Below are positions 22,096 to 33,959 of a stretch of DNA of 64,000 bases, piece by piece. The stretch's first letter is position 1. The number at the start of each line of letters is the position of its first letter. The notes beneath the pieces are model-generated. The model worked only from the letters and a program-made list of their open reading frames with translations. It was not told the origin of the DNA and ran no database searches. The DNA is from Chondrus crispus (Eukaryota > Rhodophyta > Florideophyceae > Gigartinales > Gigartinaceae): NCBI RefSeq assembly GCF_000350225.1, contig NW_005179051.1:50732-114731 (forward strand). Direction: 5' to 3'. The position numbers and the translations under genes were made by a program.

Positions 22096-23154
22096 TTAGA
22101 CAATTTCAAACTCAGAAGAGTTATTTTGCACAGCGTAGTCCTCAGCAAGAGCCTTCAAACGAATATAGACGGCACGCATGGCGTTGTCACGCCATCCTAA
22201 AGCGCATTGACTGACTATGTGCGTTTCCACAGCGAATGGGAGGGAAAATTTTGTAACCGACTGAACTGTATCAAGGCTATGTCCCCTCACCTTTTTTAAA
22301 GCCTGCTCAAACCCTAGTATTTCGGGATGATAATCCGACATAAAATCTTCACGTTCTTTTGGCGGGGCGGTCCATTTTCGGTGTAGAACATCCACAGAAG
22401 TCATGGGAACAGGCCAAGTAACGGTGAGCTCCAAAAATAAACCGCCATCTAGCACACGCACGGCAAACCCTGTGTTGCTGACACCTGACGGCAGATTGAT
22501 ACACACAGTAAACCTTTTTGTCATAGTTTTGGGTTCGGACCACTCAGAAATGAGTGTAAGAGGCATGAAACCTCCTGAGCTACGTCGAATGACTTCGTCG
22601 CTCTCCTCTGATAAATCGTCGCCATTCGCTGTTTCGTCGTCTTCCTCCACAGTTCTACGCCTCTTACTGGCCGGGCCAGGAGAAAATGCCGACAGCTTGC
22701 ATTTGCGGTTCAAATCCGCATCTCCGGTGATTGGCGCTATGATCTAAAAAAACAAACCTGGTCAGAGAAGAAAGGGATGGAACGGATGCGATGCAAAAAA
22801 ATTGTAGATAATGTAGAAATGTACCTGTGGTAGAACTCTATTTTTCATGCGATTATAAAAGGCACGGAAATTTTTCAGGGAAACGTTTTCAAACTCCGTG
22901 TCAGACGAGTGCATTGCCTTTGGTTTTTCTGTGCCATTAATTTCTCCATTGCGAAATTTAGCGAGAAGCGGCATTCCGGCCTTTGAGCTGCGAGTAAGCT
23001 GCATTTTTCTGTCCGTCTCCAAAATCGGGTAAGAGTACGGAAACGAGAGTTTGTTCCATCCCAGCTTCGGGCACCACGGGTTATAAATTGCAAGCAACGG
23101 CCTTATTTGCAACGCAAACTCAGAACTGGTTGTCCTGATGGAACCCCATACCAC
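22096..23154 (-). CDS. unrecognised protein with one intron
   Basis: Exon 1 (22825 to at least 23154) and exon 2 (22096-22743) are joined by an 81-nt intron (22744-22824): donor CAG/GTACAT, a possible CTGAC branch at 22761-22765, acceptor TTTTTTTAG. The splice is phase 0 and links RVLPQ to IIAPITGDADL. Exon 2 is closed upstream by the TAG of the acceptor itself. The product (at least 325 residues) has a conserved-looking N part (PWCPKLGWNKLSFPYSYPILE), a basic, Ser-rich, acidic linker, then a beta-rich region GFAVRVLDGGLFLELTVTWP and a C-terminal part ending FEIV. The true start is not visible: the frame opens with GTG after a TAA, so an upstream exon or the internal ATG of MQLTRSS is possible. 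No family is recognised. It sits between two retroelements and may itself be transposon-derived. Confidence 0.6.
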
Positions 23155-24184
23155 GTAAATTACAATACATTACTACATTTTGCGCATGAGGTCTGGTGTG
23201 AAAATCTATTGGCTCGTTCGCGTGTGCCAGCCTAATAATAGAGAAGACCGACAGGAATCTACGGGGATTTATTTTACTGTTACGTTAGGACAGCATTGCC
23301 ATCGCTGACAATACCTGTGAGGTTCTCCGAAGTCCCCATTCTGAATATTAAGAATTTGGTAAGAATAATTTCAATAGGAGGAGACTGTAAAGTACAGCAA
23401 AAGTGCCCTGCTTAATTTTTAAATAAAGAAGAATTTTCTTGAATGTCAACGAATTCATCAATCTTAAATTGTGGTATGGTGACAACCTCTATCCATCTCC
23501 AAAGGCCAAACCTTAACAAATTGGGTGCTTTGAGTGCCAGTTGCGTCTGTGTGCGATGGCATTTGGCGGCGCTCGAAGCGAACCAGAATTTTAAAAGCAA
23601 AACGTAATGCCATCGTAAAAAAAGGATTATGCGAACGCTGCACATAAGGCCTCAGTTCGGTTTTAATTACCGCAATTTGTAGGAAAAACCGAATATTCGG
23701 TACTTTTAAAGATGTCTTGATTCTTGATTATTTAAGAAAATCTTTTTTACTTTGCCAACCAGAACGCCTGATAAATAGAAGACCACACCAGTGTTGTCGT
23801 TTTAAAGTGAAAATGAAAATTGAGGTTGAAACAGGCATATATATTTGTTACAAAAACAAAGCGCTTAGTTCAGTTTGATTTTTGGATTCGATTTAATGCT
23901 GACGGCTTCTGCCATTTCGTGTCTAATTTTGTGAAAGTTTTCATAACCATGCCATCTCGTGTGCACAGCAATCAGATATGCCTAGACGAATTTTTGTCGT
24001 TCGGCAAATGTATATACCCGTTTCTATTTTTATGTGTGTGTTTACAGTGGGCGCTCACCTGACAGGTGCGGTCCGCAGAAGTACAAATATGATAAAGTAC
24101 CGGTACTGTTCGACGGCCACGAACTCGACGTACGGAACGCATTGATTTTTGTTCCATTCATGTTGCATACACAATTTGACACTT
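23155..24184. other. spacer before gypsy-2
   Basis: AT-rich sequence with short open frames only (up to about 80 codons). No recognisable gene, RNA or repeat was seen. GGTAG at 24185-24189 is the target duplication of gypsy-2. Confidence 0.6.
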
Positions 24185-24189
24185 GGTAG

Positions 24190-24811
24190 TGTAGCATAAT
24201 GGCGAGGACGTTATTTGAATGCGCGGGGTGACTACTGTACTCCCGCAAAATGCATTACAGCGCGCACACTGGCGCCTGTAAGTACGCGATTGCTGCTCGC
24301 TGTGCACGTTTACAGCGTGACGATCCGGAGTAAGGCGCGCGAGCTTCCCGTGTAAGGCGCTACCTAGATACTGTAGTATCTGTTATGATAGATTATTTAC
24401 TTGTATATTAAATGACAGGGCGACCGGCGGCGGAGGGAGGACAAGGACAAGCACGGGCTTGGTACCAGATCCTCCACCGCAGGTCTAACCCCGTCCGCTT
24501 ATTCTAAACGCGTTCTCTTAACGCGAGCGCGTTAACTAGAAACGAACGCGGGTAGCGGTCGCGAACGTACGCGCGCGAGCTGGATCCGCCTCCGCCCGTC
24601 GGTGCTAGAACGCTAACTAGCGCCGCCCCGGGGCGTCGAGCGCGTCGAACCGCTCTACCGCGTACTGTGTTCGCGTCCGCTCCCCACCGCTCTACCACGC
24701 TACCACCGCCCGCGTTCTTTTCTGGTGTGTGTGTTTTTGTCCTCTCTCGCGTACACAGGTCTTCGAAGAACCACAGCTAAACCCCCAACGCGACCAGGGG
24801 TTTATGCTACA
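24190..24811 (+). repeat. 5' LTR of gypsy-2
   Basis: It starts TGTAGCATAA and ends TTATGCTACA, a perfect 10-bp inverted terminal repeat. It matches the 3' LTR (38532-39153) over its full length. TATATTAAATGAC near 24405 could be the core promoter region. Confidence 0.95.
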
Positions 24812-24830
24812 TTGGTCTATCGACCTAGAA
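24812..24830 (+). other. primer-binding-site position of gypsy-2, forms a small hairpin
   Basis: One base after the LTR follows TGGTCTATCGACC. TGG would pair with a tRNA CCA end, but GGTC-TATC-GACC is also a hairpin. Gypsy-1 has GGTC-TCCC-GACC at the same place. The stem is conserved and the loop is not. I cannot assign a tRNA. Confidence 0.5.
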
Positions 24831-24887
24831 GGCCACACGAATATCGCGAGAAGACTATCGTTCGAGTCCGCGTCCGCACGCGTCGAA

Positions 24888-27454
24888 ATGGAAGAAGGAT
24901 CCGCCCCCTCAATTCAATCCGAGCCAGCGAATATGGAGTCAACCGCGTTCCGCACCTCCGAGTCAGCCGCGCTCCGCGTCCCATTCGGCGGCGGTGGCGC
25001 AGGTCTCAGTGACCGCGAACCGTCGCCTGAATTATCAGAAGGCCGCGCACGCGCGATGTATGACCGGATTGCGACGTATATTGAGGAGGTCCGGACCGCG
25101 CTTCGAATCGACGTAACCGACGCAGCATATTCGCGTTGCATGGAAGAACTACGATCCCTTCGCGAAGGGAGGTTTGAACGCGTCTCCCAGTCTCTGGATA
25201 ACCTCCGAGCACTAGTCGATCAACTGCAGAGTCGACTGGTGCTCGTCGAGAAATCGCGTCTCGACTCCCCCGACGAGTTCGGGGAAGGCCGCCCCGAGAA
25301 GACGGCCTCTGTGGGACGTACTGACGCGAGACCTTTTCCTTCCGCGGAGCAGATGCGCGCGGTTGCCCATGTGACCGCGCAGTTAAATTCTACACGCCGA
25401 CGTGTTCGTCAGATGGAACGTACCCCGACGGCGACGTCACCCGGAGCCCCACCTTTAAGGCCCGGTGGTACTGTACCTCCGAACGCGTCCGGCGCTCAAG
25501 TGATGGAGTCGGCTGGTGGTGACACCAGTCGGCCCGCACGCGGAGATCGAACAAGGATTGACGCAACTTTCGCGTCCGAAACCCAAGCCCTGCCGCATGT
25601 CGCCGGAGACATGCGGCAGACGGTTCGCCTACCTTACGCGGACGAGACTAGACGCGGGGATACCACCCGGGGATTGAGGGAACCGATTCTCGCTTTTGAT
25701 CCCCGGTGGGGCGGCTATCAGCCCCAGGATTTCACTACGCGTCGGGGCCCGGTAGACGTCCGTACGCTACCGGTGACCCCATTTGGCACATTGAGCCCCG
25801 CGGTCCCCGGGGTCGAGGCGGTCCACACGATGATACAGGAATTTAGCTCCGTAGCTAATTACAGGATGTATCGCCTGGACAACGTCTCGACCCTCGTCAC
25901 GTCAGGGGACGCGGGGCGAATCGCGAAATATGTGCAGCGTTGTCGTGGGATTCGTCCCACGATGCGCAATTTCGATGGAACGAACGCGATTGAATTACTC
26001 CCCTTCCTGAAAGATGTGCGCATCACGTTCAATTCGCAACATCTGACGGAAGGGGTCGCGATTCGCGTACTCGCGCATTTTCTTGAACGCGATGCGGAAA
26101 GATTATATACAAGCTCACTATGCGCGGAATCCGCGCAGGCCAGCTCCATGACGATGTGAGCTGGCCTGGGCTTATTAATCAATTCATCAAGCGCTACCTC
26201 ACGGATGACGTACTGGGGGTAGCGCACGATGCCGTCGCGTCGGCTCATCAGAAGCCGCACGAGACGGAAAACGCGTTCGCGGATAGGCTCGAATCGAACG
26301 CGTTCAAGTGCACTGCGGTATTTACGGAGCAAGCCTTGGCTCATTATTTTGTACGCTGATTGGCTCCCGCGACGCGAGCAGCGGTGGCAGAGACCGTCCA
26401 GAGGTTGCCCGCGAACCAGAAGACGGACCTGTCAATTATCAGACGCATCGCGACCGCAGAAGGAACCACGTTTCGCGCCCGACGCAGACTACCGCTGCCG
26501 GACCCGAAACCGGCAGCGAGAGGAGGGAGAGCCGCCAGGTCGAACGCAACGAGCTCCCGCGCCTCAGCCCTCCACGTTAACGAGGAGGATTGGGAAGCTG
26601 ACCCCGTCCTCGTCATGAGAGGCAGGGAGGCTACAGGAGGCCGGCCGTCAACGCCGGCGTCGACGGAGACCACGGGCAGCTTTGCCACCGCGTTCGGGCA
26701 TACCCCAGCGGGGATAGGTGGTCCGGACCACCGCATCGCGGAATTGGACATTTGGCGTCAAGGAGGGGGACGCATACCCTCCTGTGTTCCCCGGCTAACC
26801 GAAGAAGAGGCTCGTCAGGCGGCGACCTTCGCCTCAGCCGACGGGAGCGCGTACGTCTGCTGGCTGTGCAGAACGCACGGCCATGCCATGTACGCGTGCC
26901 CCTTCCTCGCGCCGGAGCAGCGGATGTTTACCGCGTATCGAAACTACCGGTACCAACTACAGACACGTCCAGGGATGAGGAACCTCCTCCAACAGTCGGT
27001 CGCTGGTGACCGTGGTCCGCGTTCGGGCCACGCCAATCGCCCCGGAGGAGGCGTCCGTTTCGCCCCTCGCGGAGGAGGATACAGGCGCGAACGACGCGAT
27101 TTCCGACAAGTCGACACGCGATACCCGCGTCAGGATGGAAGAGGAGAACGCGGTCGGTCCAGATTGCCGACAGGGGTACAGAACGCGATAATGTACCTCC
27201 AGGACTGGGCAGGGGATCGGAATCCCCTGCCCCTACAGGAAAGCGAGCGAGAGCCGACTCTCGCCGCCCCCCGGATTTTACAACGTCCGAACGTTGAAAA
27301 TCAACCCCGCGAGGTACCCCAGTACTTCGCGGATGCTGCCGCTCCAGAGTGGGTAGGGCCAGGCCAGCCACTCGAACGGAGGTCGGGAGCCGCGTTGGCT
27401 ACAGATAGCGGCGCGACTAGCACGGATAGTTCAGGTAGCTCAAAAAACGCGTAA
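24888..27454 (+). pseudogene. Gag of gypsy-2
   Basis: The start is placed at ATG 24888, where similarity to gypsy-1 Gag begins. The upstream frame is open into the LTR, so an earlier start is possible. Domains are as in gypsy-1: acidic N terminus, helices, capsid-like centre, then the CCHC knuckle CWLCRTHGHAMYAC near 26860-26900 and an Arg/Gly-rich tail. A one-base deletion at about 26111-26122 shifts the frame, and a TGA at 26357-26359 replaces the Gly codon found in gypsy-1 (VRGLAP). The natural end is TAA at 27452-27454, inside the frameshift signal. Confidence 0.9.
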
Positions 27455-27489
27455 AGGCGGTCACGTTTACGCGGTCACGTGAACCGTCT
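27442..27489 (+). promoter_or_regulatory. -1 programmed ribosomal frameshift signal of gypsy-2
   Basis: The slippery heptamer A AAA AAC (27442-27448) is in the gag frame as AAA AAC. After a six-base spacer a hairpin begins: 27455-27466 pairs with 27477-27489, with one bulged base. The gag TAA lies in the spacer. A -1 slip enters the pol frame, which is open from 27439. The gypsy-1 hairpin has the same shape with pair-preserving substitutions, which supports a functional RNA structure. Confidence 0.85.
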
Positions 27490-30400
27490 CGCTCTTATAA
27501 CCCCGACCCGTCCATATACCCCTATCAAGGGCGAGGTGAATATTTACCGATAATATTCCCCTCGCCGCAACACAAAGTCACCGAGACCCCCGCCAGTCCG
27601 GTGCAAAAACAACTATTTATCAAACGCGAAATTACCGCGGCTTCCGTAAGCCCGGTACCACCCCACGAACGCGAATATTTCCCGACCGCCGGAAGTCGGA
27701 TGCCACGGATCCGCCGTGAAGGCACCAGGGCCAGCGAGAGCCCGGTGCAAGAACAAGAAGGCGACGTGCGCGTCGAGAAAGCGCCGCGTGAAGAAGTAAC
27801 GCGTGAAAAGCGCGTGGGCCCCCCCTTGGGCCTAAGGAGTCAACGGCCGAAAGACGAACGCGAGGCCCCGGGCTCCGACGGTCAAGGAAGAAGAACGAGA
27901 AGAAGGGGCAAGACGCGACACCGACGCCCAAAGCGAAATGACCTGGAGCGAACGGCTCCGCCTAGGATCGTCGAGGGCGTCGTCTGTCTGATGACGTCCA
28001 AGATCTACAATATATTGGGCTCGATAGCTACTGAGAAGAACGCGTTCAAGCCGTACACTATCGCCGTCGATACGTGTTCTGGCTACAACCTGGTGAGGAA
28101 GGCCGACCTTCCTCCCGATTGGACCCGACACGCGATGCGCGACGCGCCATTGCCAAGACTGGCCGGAGCAAACAGCAACCCGTTGAGGCTGAGCGCAGTG
28201 GTCCGCTTGGTAGTCCGAACTCGGAACACGATGTTCCGAGTCCCGTTCGTCGTCGCGAACCAACTGGCTGTTCCCGTGCTTCTGGGCACCGCGTTCATTG
28301 ACGCGCATGTCCGGAGCATCGACATAGAAGCCCAGAGGCTCGAGCTTCGGCATGGGGGCGCCGTGGCCATCGTAAAAGCGAAGGTGGAGCCGTCTTCCCC
28401 TACAAGGCGACATGGACGCGAGACAAACCGCGCAGAAGTACGCGAAGAAACCCAGCACCCGATTCCGATCGCGCGCTGGGTAAATGTCCCCGCTATGTCG
28501 CAAGTTCGCGTACGCGTTACGACAGCGGGGAGAGGCCTGGTATCTTTGGAGCCCAAGCCGTCGCTGCAGCACCGCCACGGGGTGCGGCTGACCAACGGTG
28601 TCGCGAAAGTGCTACCAAACCAGGTCTTCGAGGTTATGGTCGCGAATTTTTCGCGTCAGGTACGACGACTGCCGCAACATACAGTCGTCGGATACACGAA
28701 ACGGAACCCTCTCGCCATTCTGACACCGGAGCGTCGGGTGGCAGAGGAGATCGCGCACGCGTTGCACATTTCCAACTTGGACGGCCAAGAAGGAACATTA
28801 GGAGCAGGACGGGCGGACTCCACCGGGAATATGAACGCCAACAAGAACGCGGACGAGGAGCACGCGAGGTACCAAAATTTCGCGGAAGATACCGGACGCG
28901 TACAATATAAGGATCCCAAATGGGACGCGGAAGATTGGGAAAAGGAGATTGATCTATCACATGTGAAGGACAAGAAATTACGCGCACAGGTGCTTGAGAT
29001 GCTACTCGAACACTCCAGTTTGTGGAGCGGGTCGCTCGGAATGATCCGAGCGACGGAACATCGCATCCCACTTGAGCCCGGCACGAAGCCGATACGCGCC
29101 ATGCCCTACCGCAAAGGGCCCGCGATGCGCGAAATGGTCGCGAAAGAAGTGAAGAAAATGTTGAACGCGGGAGTGATAGAGCCCGCGAATACGGAGTGGG
29201 CGTCCCCGGTCGTCCTTGTCCCAAAGAAGGACGGTAGTCTACGCTTCTGTGTGGACTACCGTCGCTTAAACGCGAAAACGCTGGCGGATTCGTATCCGCT
29301 TCCCCGTATGGACGACTGTATTGATTCATTGGGGGACGCGGCTGTGTTCACTACGCTGGACTGTAACTCAGGATATTGGCAGATTTTGGTCGCGCCGGAA
29401 GACCGCGACAAAACTACCTTTATCACCCATATGGGAACGTTCCGACATTTGCGGATGCCATTCGGGTTACGCGGAGCTCCAGCCACTTTTCAACGCGCGC
29501 TGGACAAAATTCTATCACGCGTACGATGGCAGATTTGCCTAGTGTATCTAGATGACGGTATCGTCTTTCCGCGTACGCACGCAGAGCACGCGAAACATTT
29601 GGACGCAGTTCTGGGACTTTTGAGAAGCGCCTGCATTTCTCTCAAGTTGAAGAAATGCAGCTTCTTTCAGCCACGCGTACACTAACTGGGGCATGTGATA
29701 TCCCCAGGGAAGTTAAGCGTGGCAGAAACTGCAGCGGACGCGTTCAAGACATTTATATTTCCCCGAACGTTGACACAAGTCAGGTCATTTTTCGGGGCAT
29801 GCAATGTCTACCGCCGCTTTGTGCAGGGGTTCGCGAAAATCGCGCGCCCCCTCACCGATATGACGCGGAAGGACGCGGATCCGGACTACGATAACCCGAC
29901 CGCGGCTCAGGTTCACGCGTTCGAAGAGCTCAAGGCGCGGATGATTGCGCCCCCAATTCTCGCGCTCCCGAGATACGGACGGGCGTATATGATTGATACT
30001 GACGCGAGCGCGTATCAACTGGGGTGCACGCTTTTACAAGAGCACGACGAGACCAACGATTGGCGTCCTGTCGGCTATTGGTCGTATTCCCTCAACGATA
30101 GTGAGCGGAACTACAGTGCGACTGAGCGCGAATGTTTCGCCGTAGTGTGGGCCGTCCGCACACTACGGCCCTACATTGAGGGAACCAAATTTACCGTCAG
30201 GACAGACCATGACGCGTTACGATGGCTGATGTCCCTCACAGAAAGCTCCGGCCGACTGACGCGTTGGCGACTACGGTTAGCGGAGTATGACTTCACCATC
30301 CAATACAGACCTGGACGCGTTCATCAAGTACCCGACGCGCTGTCGCGTCTCATTTCCCCGAGGACCGCCGACGATCCTCGGAAGGCCGTCGAGGTGGATG

Positions 30401-32208
30401 ACGACATTCCCACCTTCGACGGCACTACCGTACGCGATGTGTCAGATGAATTACGCGACCATACTTGTACCGCGAAATGCGACCACAAGAGCGACCACGT
30501 GTTCGTCACAACGCAAAACAAGGCGGGGGGAAGGAGAAAAGCGCGTTCACGCGACGGGCCAGTGGGCGACGAAGAAGCCCCAGCTTTACAAGAACGCGGC
30601 GACCTATGGGCTGAGATAGAAGAATTCGACGCGGTGGATATTGAACGCGCTCAAGAACCAGGAATTGACGCGTCAGGCTCCCAGGTCGCTCCTCCACAAG
30701 ACGACCTTCCGGCCCCTCTCACCCTGGAGGAGATAGCCGAGGAGCAACGCGTCGACGATTTCTGCCAAACCGTACTGGCCAGACAATCGGAAAGTCGCGA
30801 CTCCGCGTTTTTTGAGGAACACCAAGGGGTTTTGAAGCGCAAGCACCCCTACGATCCTGAAATCATTGAAGTGGTGGTCCCTCAGTCACTACGCGCGCGT
30901 CTGTTGCGACTCTGCCATGACCCCGCGATCGCGGGACATCCGGGGCAGAACCGCATGTATCACGCGCTCCGACGCTGGTATTACTGGCCACATTTGGCCG
31001 CGGACGTGGCAGCGACAGTACGCCGATGCCGGACATGCGCGAAGAATCGCGTCAAACTCCGAAAACATCTCAACCGACTGAGATTGTTCCCCGCTACGCG
31101 TCCATTGGAGAGCCTCGCGATAGACATTCTTGGACCGTTTCCGAAGACCAAGGGAGGAAAACAATACCTTCTGGTAATAACGGACCGATTCACAAAGTTA
31201 ACCCAAGTCGTCGCGTTGAGGACAGTGACCGCGTACACAGTGGCGACCGCGTTTTGTGACGCGTGGGTTTTCAAGTACGGCATTCTGCGTTCGCTGTTTT
31301 CCGATAATGGACCTCAATTTAACGCGAAGTTCTTCCACAGCGCGTGCCGGATCCTGAGGATTACGAACCTGTATACTTCCGCGTACCATCCCCAGACGAA
31401 CGGCCAAGTGGAGCGCTACAACCGTACTATCGCGTCTATGTTGCGTAACTACGTCAACGAACACCAAGACGATTGGGATGTGTACGTGGGGCTATTAACT
31501 TACGCGTACAACTCCCACGTACACAACTCTACGCGTACGACCCTATTCGAGCTTGTACTCAGTCGACCTCCCCCAGAATTTTCGCTTCGAAGGACGGAGG
31601 GGAACGCGCCCCTTCCAGATAGAAAAACGCATCGCGCGGAGTTCCTTAAGAAACTGGACGGGACAATTCAGAAGGCATATAGCAGCCTGCGACAAACGCA
31701 GGCTCGCTACAAACGCGATTTCGACAAACGCGTGAGACGCGTAAACACGCAAGTCAAGCCTTGAAATTATGTATACCTCGACCCTACGGACGGAGCCAAG
31801 ACATCAAATAAGCTCGCGTCAACAGCCGTGGGACCTTACCGCGTCCTCGCGAATGACCAACGTACCATCACGATTGATCGTGATGGGGTCACAGAACGCG
31901 TGTCCGCTGATAGGTGTGTGTACGCGCCACCACCTGTGGACGCACCACGAGCAAGCACAACCGCGCCGGGTGACCTTGCTGACAAGGTCACCACGGGGAC
32001 ACAGTACGCCGTGGACCGGCTTCTTGATCATCGCGTAATGGAAAACGGGACCGCGGAGTTCAAGGTGAAGTGGGCAGACTACGAGGAGCCCACGTGTACA
32101 GCAAGGACACATATCCCGGAAGAACTCGTATCGCGTTACGCGAGCCGACTACGCGCACGCACGGGTACGGACCTGACAACCAAGTTGAACGCGGATGTTC
32201 AACCTTAA
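27448..32208 (+). pseudogene. Pol of gypsy-2 (protease, RT, RNase H, integrase, chromodomain)
   Basis: After the -1 shift: a basic linker, protease IAVDTCSGYNLVRK (DTC instead of DTG), RT with FCVDYRRLN and LVYLDDGIVFP (YLDD kept), RNase H with MIDTDASAYQLG and YSATERECFAVVWAVR, and integrase with an HHCC finger (CHDPAIAGHPGQ...CRTCAKN). The integrase catalytic core has AIDILGPFP, FSDNGPQF and NGQVERYNRTI (D, D, E). At the C terminus is a chromodomain-like segment (AVDRLLDHRV...FKVKWADYEEPTC) near 32000-32100. Stops: TAA 29683-29685 (Tyr in gypsy-1) and TGA 31762-31764 (Trp expected). The frame ends at TAA 32206-32208, which overlaps a purine-tract motif. Confidence 0.93.
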
Positions 32209-32216
32209 GGGGGGGC
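32184..32216 (+). repeat. first polypurine-tract motif of gypsy-2 (end of pol)
   Basis: The hairpin TTGAAC-GCGGAT-GTTCAA (32185-32202) is followed by CCTTAAGGGGGGG. Nearly the same motif precedes the 3' LTR at 38495-38531 and the gypsy-3 LTR at 60028-60063. This copy has no LTR behind it. Confidence 0.75.
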
Positions 32217-33959
32217 CCTCAACCGCCCTCAACCGCTTCTGGACTACCGCGCTCAGTATTAACTGGCAAGAGCCAAAGGACACGCATACCTCGGTAGAGC
32301 CGGAAATTTAGGAGTCACATGACTCAGGGCAACCGATCGGGCGAGGCGGACGAACGCGGACTGTATTCGCAGAAACGAGAAGGTCGAAGATCCCGTACTG
32401 AACGCGCAAACGAGACGTTCGATGTCGGAATAACACATGGGAGGAGGGGCAGCAGTGGGGCCTCAGACATAACAGGGGAGAAACTGCAACTCCACAAGAC
32501 GGCGAAACCTTCCGCGAACACAGCAAGAAGCACAGCGCATACGCGCCGACACACCGCGAAAAGGGGCTCCGGAACTCGTCCCCTCAGACCGCATTAGGAG
32601 CGCCCTCTCCACCTCCTCCCCGGCGGAGCCACGACGTGCACTTGATGTCAAGCTGTCGTGCAAAACACTGGAGCGCAGAATATGCCTCGGGCATCCCATC
32701 CCAAACAGGCGGGCAAGGGCACGACGCGTTGCCGCACGGATATACGTACGCGAATGCAGGGCACATAGAACGTGCGCAAGAGGTACGGGTCACTTCATGG
32801 CGAGACGCGAGACGGTGCAACAAATCGCGAACTGATAATCAGCGGAGCAGCAACACTGTACGCTTGCATACAGTGGCGACGCCGCCGTCGCAGAAAGAAA
32901 AATAACGAAAAAAAATGAAGGAAAAATTAGGGAAAAAATTGGCTGGGATGACGTGCGCTACAGGATGGGCATGCAGGCCGCGCCGTACAGTGCTCGAATA
33001 GCCGTCGGGAGCAACACCAAAATTAATGGAAAAATTACCACTACTGTACGCGCCCATCGTACCGGCGTCCATGCGGCACGTGCCGCACGATGAACACGCA
33101 ATTAGAAGCCATCATGGGACCCCATCAGCAAACGGCTCCCCCTCCCCTCCGTGAACGCGGCGCCATGGGTACGGACCATGAGCGCACGGACTCGAAGCGA
33201 TCGCGAAGGACGCGACTCGATCGCGCGCACAAGAGCAGAGCACGCGACTTTAGCGCAACTTGGGGCCCCTTGACGCGACCCTACCGCGACCGTCAATCAC
33301 CGTGGCGCGACGAAACCTACTGAACTTCTTTTTCCTGCAAACTGCGTGCGCAACCCCCCCCCCCCGAGAGGCGAAGAGCAGAAGACCGTCGCGCGACAAC
33401 CAATATGAGTTACGTCCACACCCTTGGGGCATGAACAACGGGAAGAGAAGAGAAGAACCAGAAGACTGTCGCGCGACGACCAAAAGGAGAATCAACACCA
33501 GGAGCAAGGCCAACTGGCCGTGGAAGAGATCAGGGGAACGCTGCAAGAAGATTGCGTACCGCGCGCACGCGCAGTAGGAAAGACCCACGGACACCGCAAG
33601 AAACGTCGGGCTCGCCGCGCGTGATCAAGGAAGTCAACGTCGTCTCGCGGACGAAGCTCTGGTCGCGGCATAGAACGACCCCCGACCCGGTACCCTTGTC
33701 GGCCCTGATACATCAGTCCCTCTCGCACACGACCACGCGCCCCTCCTCACAGCAGAAAATTACAAGTCACGGGGTCTGCTATAACTGGGCAGGCGAGGTT
33801 GACGATGGCGACCCATAACCGCAAAAGAGAAAATCGGAAGGTCAAAGATCCCGTACAACACGCGCAGCCGGAAAGAATTCGTGTGGGGACCCACGCCCCT
33901 CTCGGTCGGGTCAACGGCACTGGCACAAGCGGACGTCGGAATAACACGCGCCCTATGAG
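32217..33959 (+). other. module of gypsy-2, first part without recognisable gene
   Basis: GC-rich sequence with many ACGCG words and only short open frames (up to about 115 codons) that look like chance frames in GC-rich DNA. A 12-C run lies near 33354. No homology to known retroelement genes was seen. Confidence 0.5.

Noticed and set aside
22690..22735. B-box-like GGTTCAAATCC and T-arm-like stem, possible tRNA gene
   Set aside because: No matching A box, anticodon arm or acceptor stem surrounds it, and it lies inside the coding exon of the minus-strand gene.
27832..28578. 248-codon minus-strand frame in gypsy-2 pol
   Set aside because: It is a shadow of the protease region on the plus strand, which matches gypsy-1 and known motifs.
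26357..31764. RIP-like directed mutation as cause of the stops in gypsy-2
   Set aside because: The stops arise from G to T, C to A and G to A changes, not from a uniform C to T pattern, and the LTRs differ at only a few sites.
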